Below, one piece after another: positions 1 through 9,800 of a DNA stretch of 64,000 bases (the first letter of the stretch is position 1; every line of letters begins with the position of its first letter). A program made the position numbers and the translations under genes. Location of the stretch: assembly GCA_902801625.1 (NCBI GenBank), contig CADCJI010000013.1:1-64000 (forward strand), given 5' to 3'. Source of the stretch: an uncultured Bacteroidia bacterium. Lineage in GTDB: Bacteria > Bacteroidota > Bacteroidia > Bacteroidales > F082. Below the pieces are notes generated by a model. It saw only the letters and a program-made list of their open reading frames with translations, searched no databases and had not been told where the DNA came from.

Positions 1-246
1 GTCGTGTTGCCGCATGAAGTTCTCTACTTGGAATTGATACTCGCCCATGTTGTGCGACATGATTTCGTACAAGTCGTTTTTTTGAGCGTTGTCTTGGGCT
101 TTAAGTGTTACCGCAGCGAGCGCAAAAAGGAACAATAGAAAACGCTTTTTCATATTAGGTATGGGTCTTGTGTTTATGGCTTGCGCTTTCCAACTGCAAA
201 GGCCAATGGCACAAAGGCCAACGAGAAGTAATGTTTTTGTTTTCAT
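1..246 (-). CDS. Exported protein, N-terminal fragment cut by window edge
   Basis: The open frame runs off the left end of the window. It has two in-frame candidate starts, each beginning a plausible signal peptide: ATG at 246 (MKTKTLLLVGLC...) and ATG at 153 (MKKRFLLFLFALAAVTLKAQ). A Bacteroidota-style cleavage site follows LKAQ. Only about 30 residues of mature protein are visible (DNAQKNDLYEIMSHNMGEYQ), too few to assign a family. It lies directly downstream of, and on the same strand as, the TPR-LuxR regulator at 521-2218. The shorter start is the more ordinary reading, because the longer one puts two secretion signals in tandem. Function unknown. Confidence 0.6.
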   Translation of the reverse strand, partial: MKTKTLLLVGLCAIGLCSWKAQAINTRPIPNMKKRFLLFLFALAAVTLKAQDNAQKNDLYEIMSHNMGEYQFQVENFMRQHD

Positions 247-487
247 TGTCGTTTGATTTTTGTGGTTAACAATAGGGGTAATGACACGTGTCGTGAAACA
301 ATTCACTGCACGAAGTTACTGAGTCAAACATATCTGTCAATTGAGATATAGTTTTAAATTCGCTTCATATAGCTTTTTTTCAATGAAGAAAATACAAACC
401 ATTGAAAACCAATAAGAAACAAAAACAAATATATAGGTGTTTTAGCTTTGGATATAAGTATTGGAGAGTAAAAAAATGACAAAACAG

Positions 488-505
488 ACAAGCATTTAGG
501 CTTGT
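488..505 (-). terminator. Weak hairpin downstream of TPR regulator
   Basis: ACAAGC and GCTTGT form a 6-bp stem with a 6-base loop, ending 16 bases past the stop codon of the minus-strand regulator. On the minus strand it is followed by a T-rich run. It is a possible intrinsic terminator separating the regulator from the exported-protein gene; the stem is short. Confidence 0.35.
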
Positions 506-520
506 GAAGGCAAAACCAAA

Positions 521-2218
521 TTACTTGGACAATGCCGAACGCAACTGTTCCTTCATTCGGTCGGGTTTTAGGTTCAGCTTCTTGCGCAGGTTACTACGGT
601 TTTGGTTGACGGTATTTGTGCTCAGTCCTAACAATTCGGCTATCTCTGTATTGGAGAGGTCGGAACAAGAGAGCAGACATATCTTGGCTTCGGTTTCGGT
701 CAAGTCGGGATAGTTTTCCTTGATGGTTGAATACAATTTAGGATAAGCCGTTTCCAAAACACTTCTTGCGGCCTCAAAGGCTTCTTGCTCACCGTTCATG
801 ATTTGCCATGCCAAAGACTGCCATTCCTTTTTGGGGTCATTCCCCTGTGGTGTCTTGTCGTGGACTTTGAGAATCAACCTTAATCGAGAGGAAATCTCAT
901 GGTCCAACACAGAGGTTTTCACCGTTTGCAGCAAATCCTGTTTCAAGCCATCCAATTGCTGTTTCATTTCTTCCTCTGATTTCAGCAATTGTTTATGCCT
1001 GTTTTGCAAAACCAAGATAATGATGGTTGTAATAAGTAATAATATGCTGATAATCAATATTGTAAAATGCCTTTGGATGATTTTCTTATTCATCTTATTC
1101 TGGAGGCTTTCGTAATCATATTGCTGCTGAATCCGGTAAATAGTTTGCTCTTGCCGCTGAATCATCAAATCATATAGAATCTTTTCATGTTTTTCACGGT
1201 ATTGCAAGGCTAAAGCTGCATTGTTTTGGTTTTCGGCAAAACGGGACAGAGCACTATATGCAGAAGCTATTGTTTCTTTCTTTACATCAAGAGTGGGCAA
1301 AATACCCTCTATATGTTGGTAATACTTAGCTGCCGAATCCATTTCCTTCATAACAAAAAACACATTGCCTAAATTTAAGCTTGACATGAAGATTTCGTTT
1401 TCGTCGAGACCTGAGTCCTCCATCATCCGATACAAGTAATTAATGGCTTGGTCATATTTCCCTTGTATACGATACAAAACGGCATAGTTATTCCATATTT
1501 TACGATTCACTTTATTTATTTTGGAATGGCTATTCTCCATATCCAATAAACTCTGGTGCAAGTATGTTTCAGCATTATCAAAATCACCTTGCAACAGATA
1601 ACATACACTCATTATGTTTTGTGCCAAAGCCTTGTCGACAAAGCGATTACCAAAACCAAGATGGGCTGTTTGAAGTAATGCTAGAGCTTTATGTTCCATT
1701 CCATCATCAAGAAGCATTTTTCCCATCCAATACTCCGCCTGCGCCACAGTGAGGCTGTCTATAGCTAGTTTGCCGTATTGCTCCGCCTCCTTGAACGAAC
1801 GCATGGCGGATTCCTTCTCATTGTAGTGCTGCTGCACGAAGCCGCTGTAGAGTGCCGCATGGGCGGCCTTGGCGTATCGTTTCTTTCCGGCATAGTAGGC
1901 GGCTGCACGCTCCAGCTCGGGGCTGGTGAAGAGGATGATGTGCTCGTCGAAGAAATCATCGTCCATCACGGGCGAGATCTCCTGTCCACGGTCGCCAAAC
2001 AAGGCCTCGGCCTGCAGCAAGGCCATGTCCATGCGTTCCCGCTCGCTGAAGCTCGCGGGCATGCGCAGCACGCTATCAATCAGGCGCACGGTGCTGTCGG
2101 GCAGGGTGTCGGCCAACTGCTCGGCACGCTTCACCATGCGCCGCGCCTCTCGCGTGGTGGTGTCGCAAGCCGACAAGGCCAACAAAACCAATAACCCTAT
2201 CCAAATGTAACGCTTCAT
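521..2218 (-). CDS. TPR / transmembrane / LuxR-type HTH membrane regulator
   Basis: This is a 565-residue lipoprotein-like membrane regulator. A signal sequence ends in a lipobox (LSAC, Cys18). Residues about 25-360 are helical TPR-type repeats (for example GDFDNAETYLHQSL and GKYDQAINYLYRMM). One transmembrane helix spans about 385-404, a charged coiled coil 405-435, and a LuxR/FixJ-like helix-turn-helix about 503-548 (TETEAKICLL...NTVNQNRSNLRKK). The family is common in Bacteroidales; a DNA-binding role for the cytoplasmic end is inferred from the HTH. The next gene downstream on the same strand encodes an exported protein, the same arrangement as the two paralogues at 20.6 and 57.3 kb. A -7 element lies only 6 bases before the ATG. 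Confidence 0.8.
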   Translation of the reverse strand: MKRYIWIGLLVLLALSACDTTTREARRMVKRAEQLADTLPDSTVRLIDSVLRMPASFSERERMDMALLQAEALFGDRGQEISPVMDDDFFDEHIILFTSPELERAAAYYAGKKRYAKAAHAALYSGFVQQHYNEKESAMRSFKEAEQYGKLAIDSLTVAQAEYWMGKMLLDDGMEHKALALLQTAHLGFGNRFVDKALAQNIMSVCYLLQGDFDNAETYLHQSLLDMENSHSKINKVNRKIWNNYAVLYRIQGKYDQAINYLYRMMEDSGLDENEIFMSSLNLGNVFFVMKEMDSAAKYYQHIEGILPTLDVKKETIASAYSALSRFAENQNNAALALQYREKHEKILYDLMIQRQEQTIYRIQQQYDYESLQNKMNKKIIQRHFTILIISILLLITTIIILVLQNRHKQLLKSEEEMKQQLDGLKQDLLQTVKTSVLDHEISSRLRLILKVHDKTPQGNDPKKEWQSLAWQIMNGEQEAFEAARSVLETAYPKLYSTIKENYPDLTETEAKICLLSCSDLSNTEIAELLGLSTNTVNQNRSNLRKKLNLKPDRMKEQLRSALSK

Positions 2219-2223
2219 GCCTG

Positions 2224-2231
2224 CAAAGGTA
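2224..2231 (-). promoter_or_regulatory. -7 element (TACCTTTG), near-leaderless
   Basis: On the minus strand this reads TACCTTTG, matching the Bacteroidota -7 consensus TAnnTTTG. It ends 5 bases upstream of the ATG at 2218, so transcription would begin at or next to the start codon. No clear -33 TTTG was found at the expected spacing. Confidence 0.5.
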
Positions 2232-2300
2232 TAAAAAAAGACGCAACAATCCCTTTCGAGATTCTTTGCGTCCTTCTTTCTTGCAATTTTGCCCGTGGCC

Positions 2301-2993
2301 TTACTTCACCACCAGCTTGAATCCCACGCCATGCACATTCACAATGTCGACGTCGGGGTCGTCCTTGAAGTACTTGCGGAGCTTAGTGATGTAGACGTCC
2401 ATCGAGCGGGCATTGGTGCGGTTTTCCTCCTCCCAGATGGTCCTCAAAACAAGACCGCGTTCCAAGGTCTCGCCTTTGTGCTCACAAAGCATGTACAGCA
2501 ATTCCATCTCCTTGGAGGTCAGCTTGCGCCTTTCGCCCTTGAAATCGGTCAAAGTGAGATGCGGCACATCGAAAGTGAAGCCACCGAGACGATACTCACA
2601 TGTCGAAGTGCTTGTAGGAGTGTAGGTCAACCAGCGCTCCAAAACCTTGACACGTGCCAACAGCTCGTCCATGCTGAAAGGTTTGGTGATATAATCATCG
2701 GCACCCAAGCTGAAGCCTTCCAAAACATCGTCCTCCTCCTTCTTGGCAGTCAGGAAGATGACAGGCATCATGGGTTGCACCGCCTTAATCTGTTTGACTA
2801 AAGTAAAACCGTCCATAACAGGCATCATCACATCGGTGATACACAAGTCAAATTGGACATCGCGAAGGCTGTTCCAAGCCTCTTCGCCATTTTGGAATAA
2901 GGTGGTGGGATAGCCCTTGGAATCAAGGAAAGCCTTGACAATCATACCTAATCCACGATCGTCTTCGGCCAATAAAATCTTTAAACGTGACAT
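2301..2993 (-). CDS. OmpR/PhoB-family response regulator
   Basis: A 230-residue two-component response regulator. The receiver domain (1-120) has the acidic pocket D11/D12, the phospho-acceptor Asp54 (CITDVMMP), Thr82 and Lys104 (ITKPFS). A winged-helix output domain covers about 130-230 (LTSKEMELLYMLCEHKGE...ARSMDVYITKLRKYF, ending in NVHGVGFKLVV). It resembles RprY-type regulators of Bacteroides. No histidine kinase gene is adjacent, so its partner lies elsewhere. The upstream TPR regulator is on the same strand and downstream of it, 82 bases away. Confidence 0.9.
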   Translation of the reverse strand: MSRLKILLAEDDRGLGMIVKAFLDSKGYPTTLFQNGEEAWNSLRDVQFDLCITDVMMPVMDGFTLVKQIKAVQPMMPVIFLTAKKEEDDVLEGFSLGADDYITKPFSMDELLARVKVLERWLTYTPTSTSTCEYRLGGFTFDVPHLTLTDFKGERRKLTSKEMELLYMLCEHKGETLERGLVLRTIWEEENRTNARSMDVYITKLRKYFKDDPDVDIVNVHGVGFKLVVK

Positions 2994-3146
2994 ATAAAAA
3001 AAACTAAAATAAAAACGAATAATAAGCTTGCATGTAAAACGTTGATGTGCAAAAAATGTTGTGCAAAAATAGTATTTTTTTTGATATAACCATCACATTC
3101 TTAAAGATTTTGTCTTATCTTCGCAGCATCTTAATATTCAGAAAAT

Positions 3147-4478
3147 ATGAAAATCGACCTCACACATGTCCAACCTTTCTTGGACAAAAACCAAAAAAGT
3201 CATTTAGAATCAAGAGTTTCAGAAGTTTATGAAACTATCTTCAATAAAACAGGTGCTGGCAACGACTTCCTCGGCTGGGTGAATCTGCCTTCGGAAATCG
3301 ATGAAAATCTTTTAGCAGACATCGAGAAGACCGCTGCCGACCTGCGCAAAAAGTCGGAAATTTTCGTTGTCATCGGCATCGGCGGCTCATATCTCGGCGC
3401 CCGTGCTGTCATCGAGGCCTTGCAGAACCATTTCGCACCGCTCACTGGCGAGAAACCGCTCATCGTCTACGCTGGCCATAACATGAGCGAGGACTACCTC
3501 CACGACCTCATGGCCATCCTCGACAAGAAGGACTACTCGCTGGCCGTCATCTCCAAATCAGGCACGACGACGGAACCCGCCATCGCCTTCCGCATCCTCA
3601 AGCAACACATCATCAACAAATACGGCGAACAGGAAGCCGCCTCGCGCATCATCGCCATCACCGACAAGGCCCGTGGCGCCCTCAAACAATTGGCCAACGT
3701 GAAGGGTTACAAGACTTATATCGTCCCCGACGACGTGGGAGGCCGTTTCTCGGTGCTCACCCCTGTGGGTCTGCTGCCTATCGCCATGGCAGGCATCGAC
3801 ATCCGCGCTTTGGTGAAGGGTGCCGTCGAGATGGAGCAACAATGCAAGGCCTGCCCCACCCTCGAGAACCCCGTCACACAATATGCCGTGGTGCGTCAAG
3901 CTCTCTATGCCCAGGGGCTGACCAACGAGATCATGGTCAACTATGAGCCGCGTCTGGTGTATTTCAGCGAATGGTGGAAACAACTCTACGGCGAGAGCCA
4001 CGGCAAACAGCACAAGGGCATCTTCCCCGCTTCGGTCACCTTCAGCACCGACCTCCACTCCATGGGACAGTACATCCAGGATGGTCTACGCAACCTCTTC
4101 GAGACGGTGATTTCGGTCGAGAACTCGAACCACGAGCTCCGCATCCCCATGGAGAACGAAGACCTCGACCAACTCAACTACATCGCCGGCAAGCGCATCA
4201 GCGAGGTGAACCACAAGGCTGAACTCGGCACTGTGTTGGCCCACGAGGACGGCGGCGTGCCGAACCTGCGCATTGTCATCCCCGAAGTCTCCGAAAAGGT
4301 CCTCGGCGAGCTAATCTATTTCTTCGAGATGGCCTGCGCCGTCAGCGGCTACATGCTGGATGTGAATCCCTTCGACCAACCCGGCGTGGAAGCCTACAAA
4401 AAGAATATGTTTGCACTTTTGGGAAAGAAAGGATTTGAAGAACAAACGAAGAAATTGAATGAAAGATTAGGTTTGTGA
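3147..4478 (+). CDS. pgi: Glucose-6-phosphate isomerase
   Basis: 443 residues, the usual size for the compact bacterial form. It interconverts glucose-6-phosphate and fructose-6-phosphate in the cytoplasm. Family signatures are visible: the SIS-domain phosphate loop (VIGIGGSYLGARAV and ISKSGTTTEPAI), the DDVGGRFSVLTPVG motif, and the C-terminal FDQPGVEAYKKNMF stretch. The ATG is preceded by a TATCTTCG box at about 3116-3123, a one-mismatch -7 element giving a leader of about 20 bases. It is transcribed divergently from the response regulator. Confidence 0.96.
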   Translation: MKIDLTHVQPFLDKNQKSHLESRVSEVYETIFNKTGAGNDFLGWVNLPSEIDENLLADIEKTAADLRKKSEIFVVIGIGGSYLGARAVIEALQNHFAPLTGEKPLIVYAGHNMSEDYLHDLMAILDKKDYSLAVISKSGTTTEPAIAFRILKQHIINKYGEQEAASRIIAITDKARGALKQLANVKGYKTYIVPDDVGGRFSVLTPVGLLPIAMAGIDIRALVKGAVEMEQQCKACPTLENPVTQYAVVRQALYAQGLTNEIMVNYEPRLVYFSEWWKQLYGESHGKQHKGIFPASVTFSTDLHSMGQYIQDGLRNLFETVISVENSNHELRIPMENEDLDQLNYIAGKRISEVNHKAELGTVLAHEDGGVPNLRIVIPEVSEKVLGELIYFFEMACAVSGYMLDVNPFDQPGVEAYKKNMFALLGKKGFEEQTKKLNERLGL

Positions 4479-4483
4479 TCATA

Positions 4484-4680
4484 GAAACAAATCTAACATC
4501 AATCTTATCATAAATCGTTTTGCAACGCTTTGCGTCACTGCGAGGCACGAAGCAGTCTAGACAACAAGCTCTTTCTCTGGATTGACTACGTCGAATCTTC
4601 GATTTGCTTCACTCCGTTCGCAATGACGCGAAGCGGCAGAACGGACAATACAATTTGTATTAGATTTGTGGCAGATTTGT
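4484..4680. repeat. Nested composite inverted repeat
   Basis: An outer pair of arms containing AAACAAATCT (about 4487 and, inverted, about 4670) encloses an inner inverted repeat of the CGCTTTGCGTCACTGCGA family (arms about 4526-4543 and 4618-4636). The inner family recurs at 11696-11789 and 54751-54856, with a half copy inside GH92 at about 60546-60580. AAACAAATCT-type sequence also recurs at about 4863 and about 38308. This looks like one dispersed repeat inserted in, or nested with, another. Confidence 0.75.
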
Positions 4681-4708
4681 TTCCAAAAAGAAAAATTGAT
4701 TAGTTTTG
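4676..4708 (+). promoter_or_regulatory. Canonical Bacteroidota promoter
   Basis: TTTG at 4676-4679, a 21-base spacer and TAGTTTTG at 4701-4708 match the TTTG-N19-21-TAnnTTTG consensus exactly. It precedes the small ORF at 4737 with a leader of about 20 bases. Confidence 0.65.
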
Positions 4709-4736
4709 CAACCGCAAAACATAGATAACATCTAAA

Positions 4737-4862
4737 ATGGACGTACCTAAAGACGACGACGTAAACTCACAGTTTACCTTCACCTACGACGACATCAAAG
4801 GCACCGTGCATGTGGTTGACCACCAAACGGGCGTGCCGAATTCAAATTTGATGTTTGATTAG
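4737..4862 (+). CDS. Small ORF of 41 residues, unknown
   Basis: The peptide starts MDVPKDDDVNSQFTFTYDD and ends in SNLMFD. It is acidic, with no signal peptide or membrane segment. Support is indirect: a perfect promoter match upstream, sensible codon use and a clean stop. I do not recognise it. It could be a genuine small protein or the 5' remnant of a larger gene truncated by repeat insertion, because a repeat-like AAACAAATCTTACAC sequence starts exactly at its stop codon. Confidence 0.4.
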   Translation: MDVPKDDDVNSQFTFTYDDIKGTVHVVDHQTGVPNSNLMFD

Positions 4863-4940
4863 AAACAAATCTTACACAAATGCTCCGCATTGGCTGTGCC
4901 GAATCTTCGATTTCAGCGAAGCTAAATCTTATCGTAAATG

Positions 4941-4968
4941 GTAGAGACGTAGCGCGCTACGTCTCTAC
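4941..4968. repeat. 28-bp perfect palindrome, family B (GTAGAGACG...)
   Basis: GTAGAGACGTAGCG is followed directly by its exact reverse complement. It sits 6 bases after the stop of the minus-strand DUF2147 gene. Relatives occur at 30333-30360, 42612-42639, 58716-58738, 61556-61582 and, in variant form, 11855-11876. It may act as a transcription end hairpin here. Confidence 0.85.
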
Positions 4969-4974
4969 TAATGT

Positions 4975-5412
4975 TTATTTCTTGCGTTTCCACACTTGCG
5001 AACGGCCCAGCAGTCCGGCCCTGTCCAACGAACCGCGCACGCTGAGTTCGTCGGTTTTGGCCTTGTAAGTCACCTTGGCATTGTAGGTCTTCTTGCTTTC
5101 GGGGTCGTAGATCTTGCCTCTCAACAGGTCATCGTCAGCCTTCATCTCCTTGAAGAGATGTGTGCCGACCACGCCTTCGTATTCTTTGGCGTAAGGGGCC
5201 TTCATCACCTGAAATTTACCGTTGGCATCTTTTTCATAAAGAGTGATGATCACCGCTTCGTATGTGCCGTTTTCTTCATAGATTTTAACGGTTGAGCGCA
5301 GGTCGCCCGTATTGTCGTCATAAGTGTTCCACTGGCCAATCATCTTGCTGACTTGGGCCTGTCCGAGCATGGCCGTGGCCACGAAAAGGACTAAAAAAAG
5401 GAGTTTTTTCAT
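4975..5412 (-). CDS. DUF2147 family exported protein
   Basis: 145 residues with a signal peptide (MKKLLFLVLFVATAMLGQAQ) and a lipocalin-like small beta domain typical of DUF2147. The family pattern is seen in IGQWNTYDDNTG, LLRGKIYDPESKKTYNAKV and the end RGSLDRAGLLGRSQVWKR. Members are periplasmic or secreted and of undefined function. The ATG at 5412 is preferred over an upstream in-frame ATG at 5439 because the signal peptide begins there. A -7 box TAATTTTG (minus strand, about 5437-5444) gives a leader of roughly 20 bases. Confidence 0.85.
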   Translation of the reverse strand: MKKLLFLVLFVATAMLGQAQVSKMIGQWNTYDDNTGDLRSTVKIYEENGTYEAVIITLYEKDANGKFQVMKAPYAKEYEGVVGTHLFKEMKADDDLLRGKIYDPESKKTYNAKVTYKAKTDELSVRGSLDRAGLLGRSQVWKRKK

Positions 5413-5436
5413 TAGATTGAGTTTTGAATCAGGCGG

Positions 5437-5444
5437 CAAAATTA
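5437..5444 (-). promoter_or_regulatory. -7 element for DUF2147 gene
   Basis: Minus-strand TAATTTTG, an exact TAnnTTTG match, with a TTTG about 18 bases further upstream. It lies about 25 bases before the ATG at 5412. Confidence 0.5.
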
Positions 5445-5477
5445 CAAAAATCGTGCAAAACTCAAAGATATGGGGCG

Positions 5478-6815
5478 TTAATCCTTTGCCAGCTGCCTAT
5501 AGGTCACCAAATTAATGCGATACTCCACGCGGCTGTCGGTCAACTCGTCACGGCTTTGCTTAAGTAGGGTCTGGGCTTCGAGCACATCCGACAAAGCCAC
5601 CAGTCCAGCCTCGTAATAATCCTCTGTGATTTTTAAATTGGCTTCGGCGTCGTTGAGAGCGGTTTGCGCCATGGTGATGCGCAGCCAGCTCTGCTCAAGG
5701 TTGAACCAAGCTTGGTTGGTCTGCATCTCCATCTTTTCGGTGAGGTCGCGGCGCGTGTTCTCGGCCAACTCGGCGTCGAGGTTGTGCTTCTTCAGCTTGA
5801 TAGAGGTCTTGTGCCAGTCGGTGATGGGCACTTGCAGCACAGCGAAGACCAATGCATTGGGTTTGGTGTTCTCCATAATGGTATGATAGTTTACACTGCC
5901 ACCCACTAACAGCGAGGGCAAAGCCTCGCCGAGGGTCATCTTCTTTTTCAGCTTTTCGGCTTGCAACGAGAGGTCGAGGAGGTGGCTTTCGTTGCGCAAC
6001 GAAACTGCTTCATTAGGTTGCTTGTAGTAGGCAGTAGGCTCAGTCTCCATACCCAAGGTGTCAGCGAGCACCATCGTTTGCCAGTCGGCACCGATGGTTT
6101 GTGCCAAGGCCATCTTGAGCAAGGTGATGCCGTCGGTGACTTTCTTGCGGTTGAGTTGGCTCTCGTTTTGCTTCACTTTTAGTTTGTATTGGTCGGTGGG
6201 CATGGCCAAACCTGCTTCGATGGCACCCGACAGGTCTTTGTCCAAGGTGTCCAAGAGGCGGTCGAGTTGGTCCAAGGTGGCCAGTTTCTCTTGCAAGGCC
6301 ACGATTTGCCAATAGAGCGTCTCGGTTTGTAGGCATACCTCATCTTCTTTTACTTTTGCCTGGGTCTCGGCGGCATCAATGCCCAACTTGGCGAGTTTGT
6401 TACCATTGCGGATACGACCTCCAGCATAAATGGGTTCAGTCGCCATCGCGTTGAGCATCACGCCGTTCTGCACGAAGGAATACTCTTTGTCCAAGCCCAT
6501 ATTGGCGCCATATTCGGCATAAAGCGTATAAAGGAGCTGCCTTAACTGCGCATTGTCGATGTCCTCAATACCGAAGGTGAGCATCGGGTTCAAGGCATCG
6601 AAAGCCACGGCTTGCGCTGACACTGTGGGGAAGTATTCGGAACGGGCTTCATTTTTCGTTGCCCTCGCCTTATCGATTTCCAACTGGCTGTTTTTCAGTT
6701 CGATGTTGTTCTCCAAAGCCATTTTGATGCAGTCCTGAACAGAGAGGTGATGCGGCTCCTGGGCAAAGGCTGATATAGTCAACAAAAGACTCAATATGAT
6801 GATACACTTCTTCAT
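5478..6815 (-). CDS. TolC-family outer membrane efflux protein
   Basis: 445 residues with a signal peptide (TISAFAQ) and two outer-membrane-efflux repeats made of long alpha-helical coiled segments (for example SVQDCIKMALENNIELKNSQ and LKITEDYYEAGLVALSDVLE). It would form the trimeric outer-membrane channel of a tripartite pump. Its start overlaps the stop of the RND permease by 4 bases, indicating translational coupling. It is the last gene of the adaptor-permease-channel set. Confidence 0.93.
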   Translation of the reverse strand: MKKCIIILSLLLTISAFAQEPHHLSVQDCIKMALENNIELKNSQLEIDKARATKNEARSEYFPTVSAQAVAFDALNPMLTFGIEDIDNAQLRQLLYTLYAEYGANMGLDKEYSFVQNGVMLNAMATEPIYAGGRIRNGNKLAKLGIDAAETQAKVKEDEVCLQTETLYWQIVALQEKLATLDQLDRLLDTLDKDLSGAIEAGLAMPTDQYKLKVKQNESQLNRKKVTDGITLLKMALAQTIGADWQTMVLADTLGMETEPTAYYKQPNEAVSLRNESHLLDLSLQAEKLKKKMTLGEALPSLLVGGSVNYHTIMENTKPNALVFAVLQVPITDWHKTSIKLKKHNLDAELAENTRRDLTEKMEMQTNQAWFNLEQSWLRITMAQTALNDAEANLKITEDYYEAGLVALSDVLEAQTLLKQSRDELTDSRVEYRINLVTYRQLAKD

Positions 6816-9800
6816 GACTTACTCTTTCTAAAGATTTGCCAATACATCACGGGCATCACGGCCAGAATGATGACCATCGAAAGCACCACACCGAAACAAA
6901 TGACCACGCCCATGGGCATCCAGAGTGGGTTGCGCGAGATAATCATCGGCAACACACCCAAGGCGGTGGTGGCCGAGGTCAGGAAGATAGGCCTCATACG
7001 GCGGCTTCCAGCCTTCATGGCGGCTTCCTTGGTGGGCATGCCCTCCTCGGTGCGGAGCGTCTCGGCATATTCATACATAACGATGCCGTTTCGCATGATG
7101 ATACCAATCAAGCTGACGATACCCAACAAGGAAGTCATGCCGAAATCGAGGCCGAAGAGCCATTCGCCAAAGAAGGCGCCGAACATGCACAAGGCGCTGG
7201 AACCCAAGGTGAGAATGGCCAGATTCAACTTTTTGAAATAGGCAACCAAGAACACCAAAAGCACCAAAATGGCAGCAATCAGGCTCTTCAGCAGCTGCGG
7301 GATGACGCTGGTGTTGAGAGATGAAAGACCACCGTATTCGATGCTCACGCCTTCGGGCAGATTGGGTGTGATTTCCGTATTGATGTACTGCTGTATCTTC
7401 TTCATGCTCACCGTCTGCGGCTTCCAGAATTTCATGTCGGCGGCTACGGTGATGGCGTTCTTGCCGTTGCGGTGCACCAACTGCGCGGGATGCCACTCGG
7501 GACTGATGTCGGCTACCTGACGGAGCGGCACATTGGTGCCAGGCACCATGGTCGGAATCAGTTGGTTTTGGACGGATTCGTAGTTGTTGGGGTCGTAGTT
7601 TTGCTGGGAATACAACCGCACGGGGATGCCTCGACTGCCTTCCCAAACGGTAGTCAAGGGCTGGCCATTGAGGCTACTGGCCAAATCCAAGGAGAGGAAG
7701 CCTTTGGTGAGTCCCAAGCGGGCACACTCCTCGGGTTTCATGGTCACCTTCACCGACGACAGCTGCTCGTCGTAATCGGTATGCACCCAGCGCAATTCCT
7801 TGTCAAGGGTGAGCATATAGTCCTTGATTTGTTGCGCTACAGGAGCAGTCTTGCTGTAGTCATCGCCATAAACATAAACCTCGACAGGCGTTGAAACGGC
7901 TTGATAGTCCAGTTGGCGGAAACGCACGTATGCTTCTGGGAAATAATAGGAATACTTGTCATCCCATTCCTTCAGCAGGGCTTCGGTAGTCTTCTTCGAG
8001 GTGGTGTTGACGACCAGCTGCGATAGGTTGGATGCGGGTATGCTGGGTGAGTAGGTCACATGGAAACGCGGTGCGCTCTCGCCGATGAAAGCCGTCACGG
8101 AGGTGACGCGCTTGTCGGCCAGCATCAAGTGTTGTAACGAGTCGCTGACCTTCGTTGTGGCTTCAAGGCTGCTGCCTTCGGGCAGACGAATCTCTACGGC
8201 GAAGCAGTCGCGCTCGGCCATAGGCATCATCTGCACATGTAAGGCCAAAAACATCAGCACGCCCAGGACAATAGAGCCAACGCCCATGCCGATGGTAAAC
8301 AACGGGTGCTTGAAGCAATGGCTCTGCATCTTGTCGTAGATGCGTTGCAGGAAACCAAAAAACCGCATCTGAGCCCTCACGAAGCCATTGTGCCGTGGCT
8401 TGTCTTCCGGCTTGATGAACATGATCTCCAATCCAGGGATGACGAGCATGGCGTAGGCCAAGGATGCCATCAACGAGAAAGCCACGGTCCAAGGGAAGAG
8501 CTGCACAAACTCACCCAAAGGCCCCGTGATGATACGCGTCATCGGGAAGAACATGCAGGCGATGGCGGCCGTGGCGATGAACATGGGCATGAAGAGCTCA
8601 CGGGCGCTACTCACGGCAGCATCAAAGGGCTTGTAGCCTTGGCTTAATTTATCGATATAGCCATCGATGTTGATGATGGAGTCATCCACAATCATGCCGA
8701 GCACGACAATGAGTGCCGCCAAGGTAACGGTATTCAATTCGATGCCAAAGAGATACATCATCCCGATGCTGAATGCCGTACAAATAGGCAGTCCCGAACT
8801 GGCGATGAGCGCCGTGCGGAAGGGGAACAGCAGCAGCATGACTACGATGACGACAATCATGGAGATAAGCAGGTCGCGGAGGAACGAGCTGACAGATTTT
8901 TGCACCACTTTGGGTTGGTCGGTAATGCGGTAAAGCTTCACGCTGTCAGGCAGGGTGGCCTTAAACTTGGAAAGCACCTTTTCCACTTCCCTTCCGAAGG
9001 CCACGATATTGTAGCCCTTGCGCATTTCCACGCTGATAATCAAGGCATCGTTGCCGTTGAAGTTGACTACTTTGGACGACTCGGCCATACGGCGTTCGAC
9101 GGTGGCCACATCGCGCAGGCGGATGGTGTTGCCCGCCGCGTCGGAATAGATGATTTGCTCTTCGAGTTCCTGCTCGCTGACCATGGGATTCTCGATGTGC
9201 AACGGCTGGTCGAAATCATCGCCTTGCATGGTGCCCGTGGTGGTCAGCAGGCCTTGCGAGGCGTATTGCAGCATCAGCGTGTTGGGGCTGATGCCATAGA
9301 ACGAAAGCTTTTCCTTATCGATGATGACGGCGATCTCCTCGTTTTGCTCGCCCATCACGCGCACATTGCCCATCTCGGGGATAGCACGCAGGCGATGAGT
9401 GAGGTCGTCGGTATAGTCGTGCATCTCGCGGTAGGTCTTGTCGGCCGACTCCATGGCGATGAGCAGCGAAGAGGTGTTGCCGAAGTCGTCGATGACGGCG
9501 ATGGCCAATACGCCCGCAGGAAAGTTCAAAGCCTTGGACTCATTGATCTTATGCCAAATCTTCGACCAAGCGATGTCCTTGTCTTTCACCGACTCGTCGA
9601 GGCTGGTGTAGATGTAGCACATCCCCTCCTTGGTAACAGAATAAGTGTTCTTGCGGTCTACCTCGGGCATTTCAAACAGCAGCTGTTCCAAAGGCTTGGT
9701 AAGCTGGGCTTCCACCTCCTCAGAGTTGGCGCCAGGATATACGCCCGCCACAATGCCCAAGCGGATGGTATAGGCCGGAAACTCATCCTTCTTCATGTCA

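Noticed and set aside
2301..2993. Response regulator as partner of the adjacent TPR regulator in a hybrid two-component system
   Set aside because: The TPR protein has no histidine-kinase or ATPase motifs, so there is no sequence support for phosphotransfer between them.
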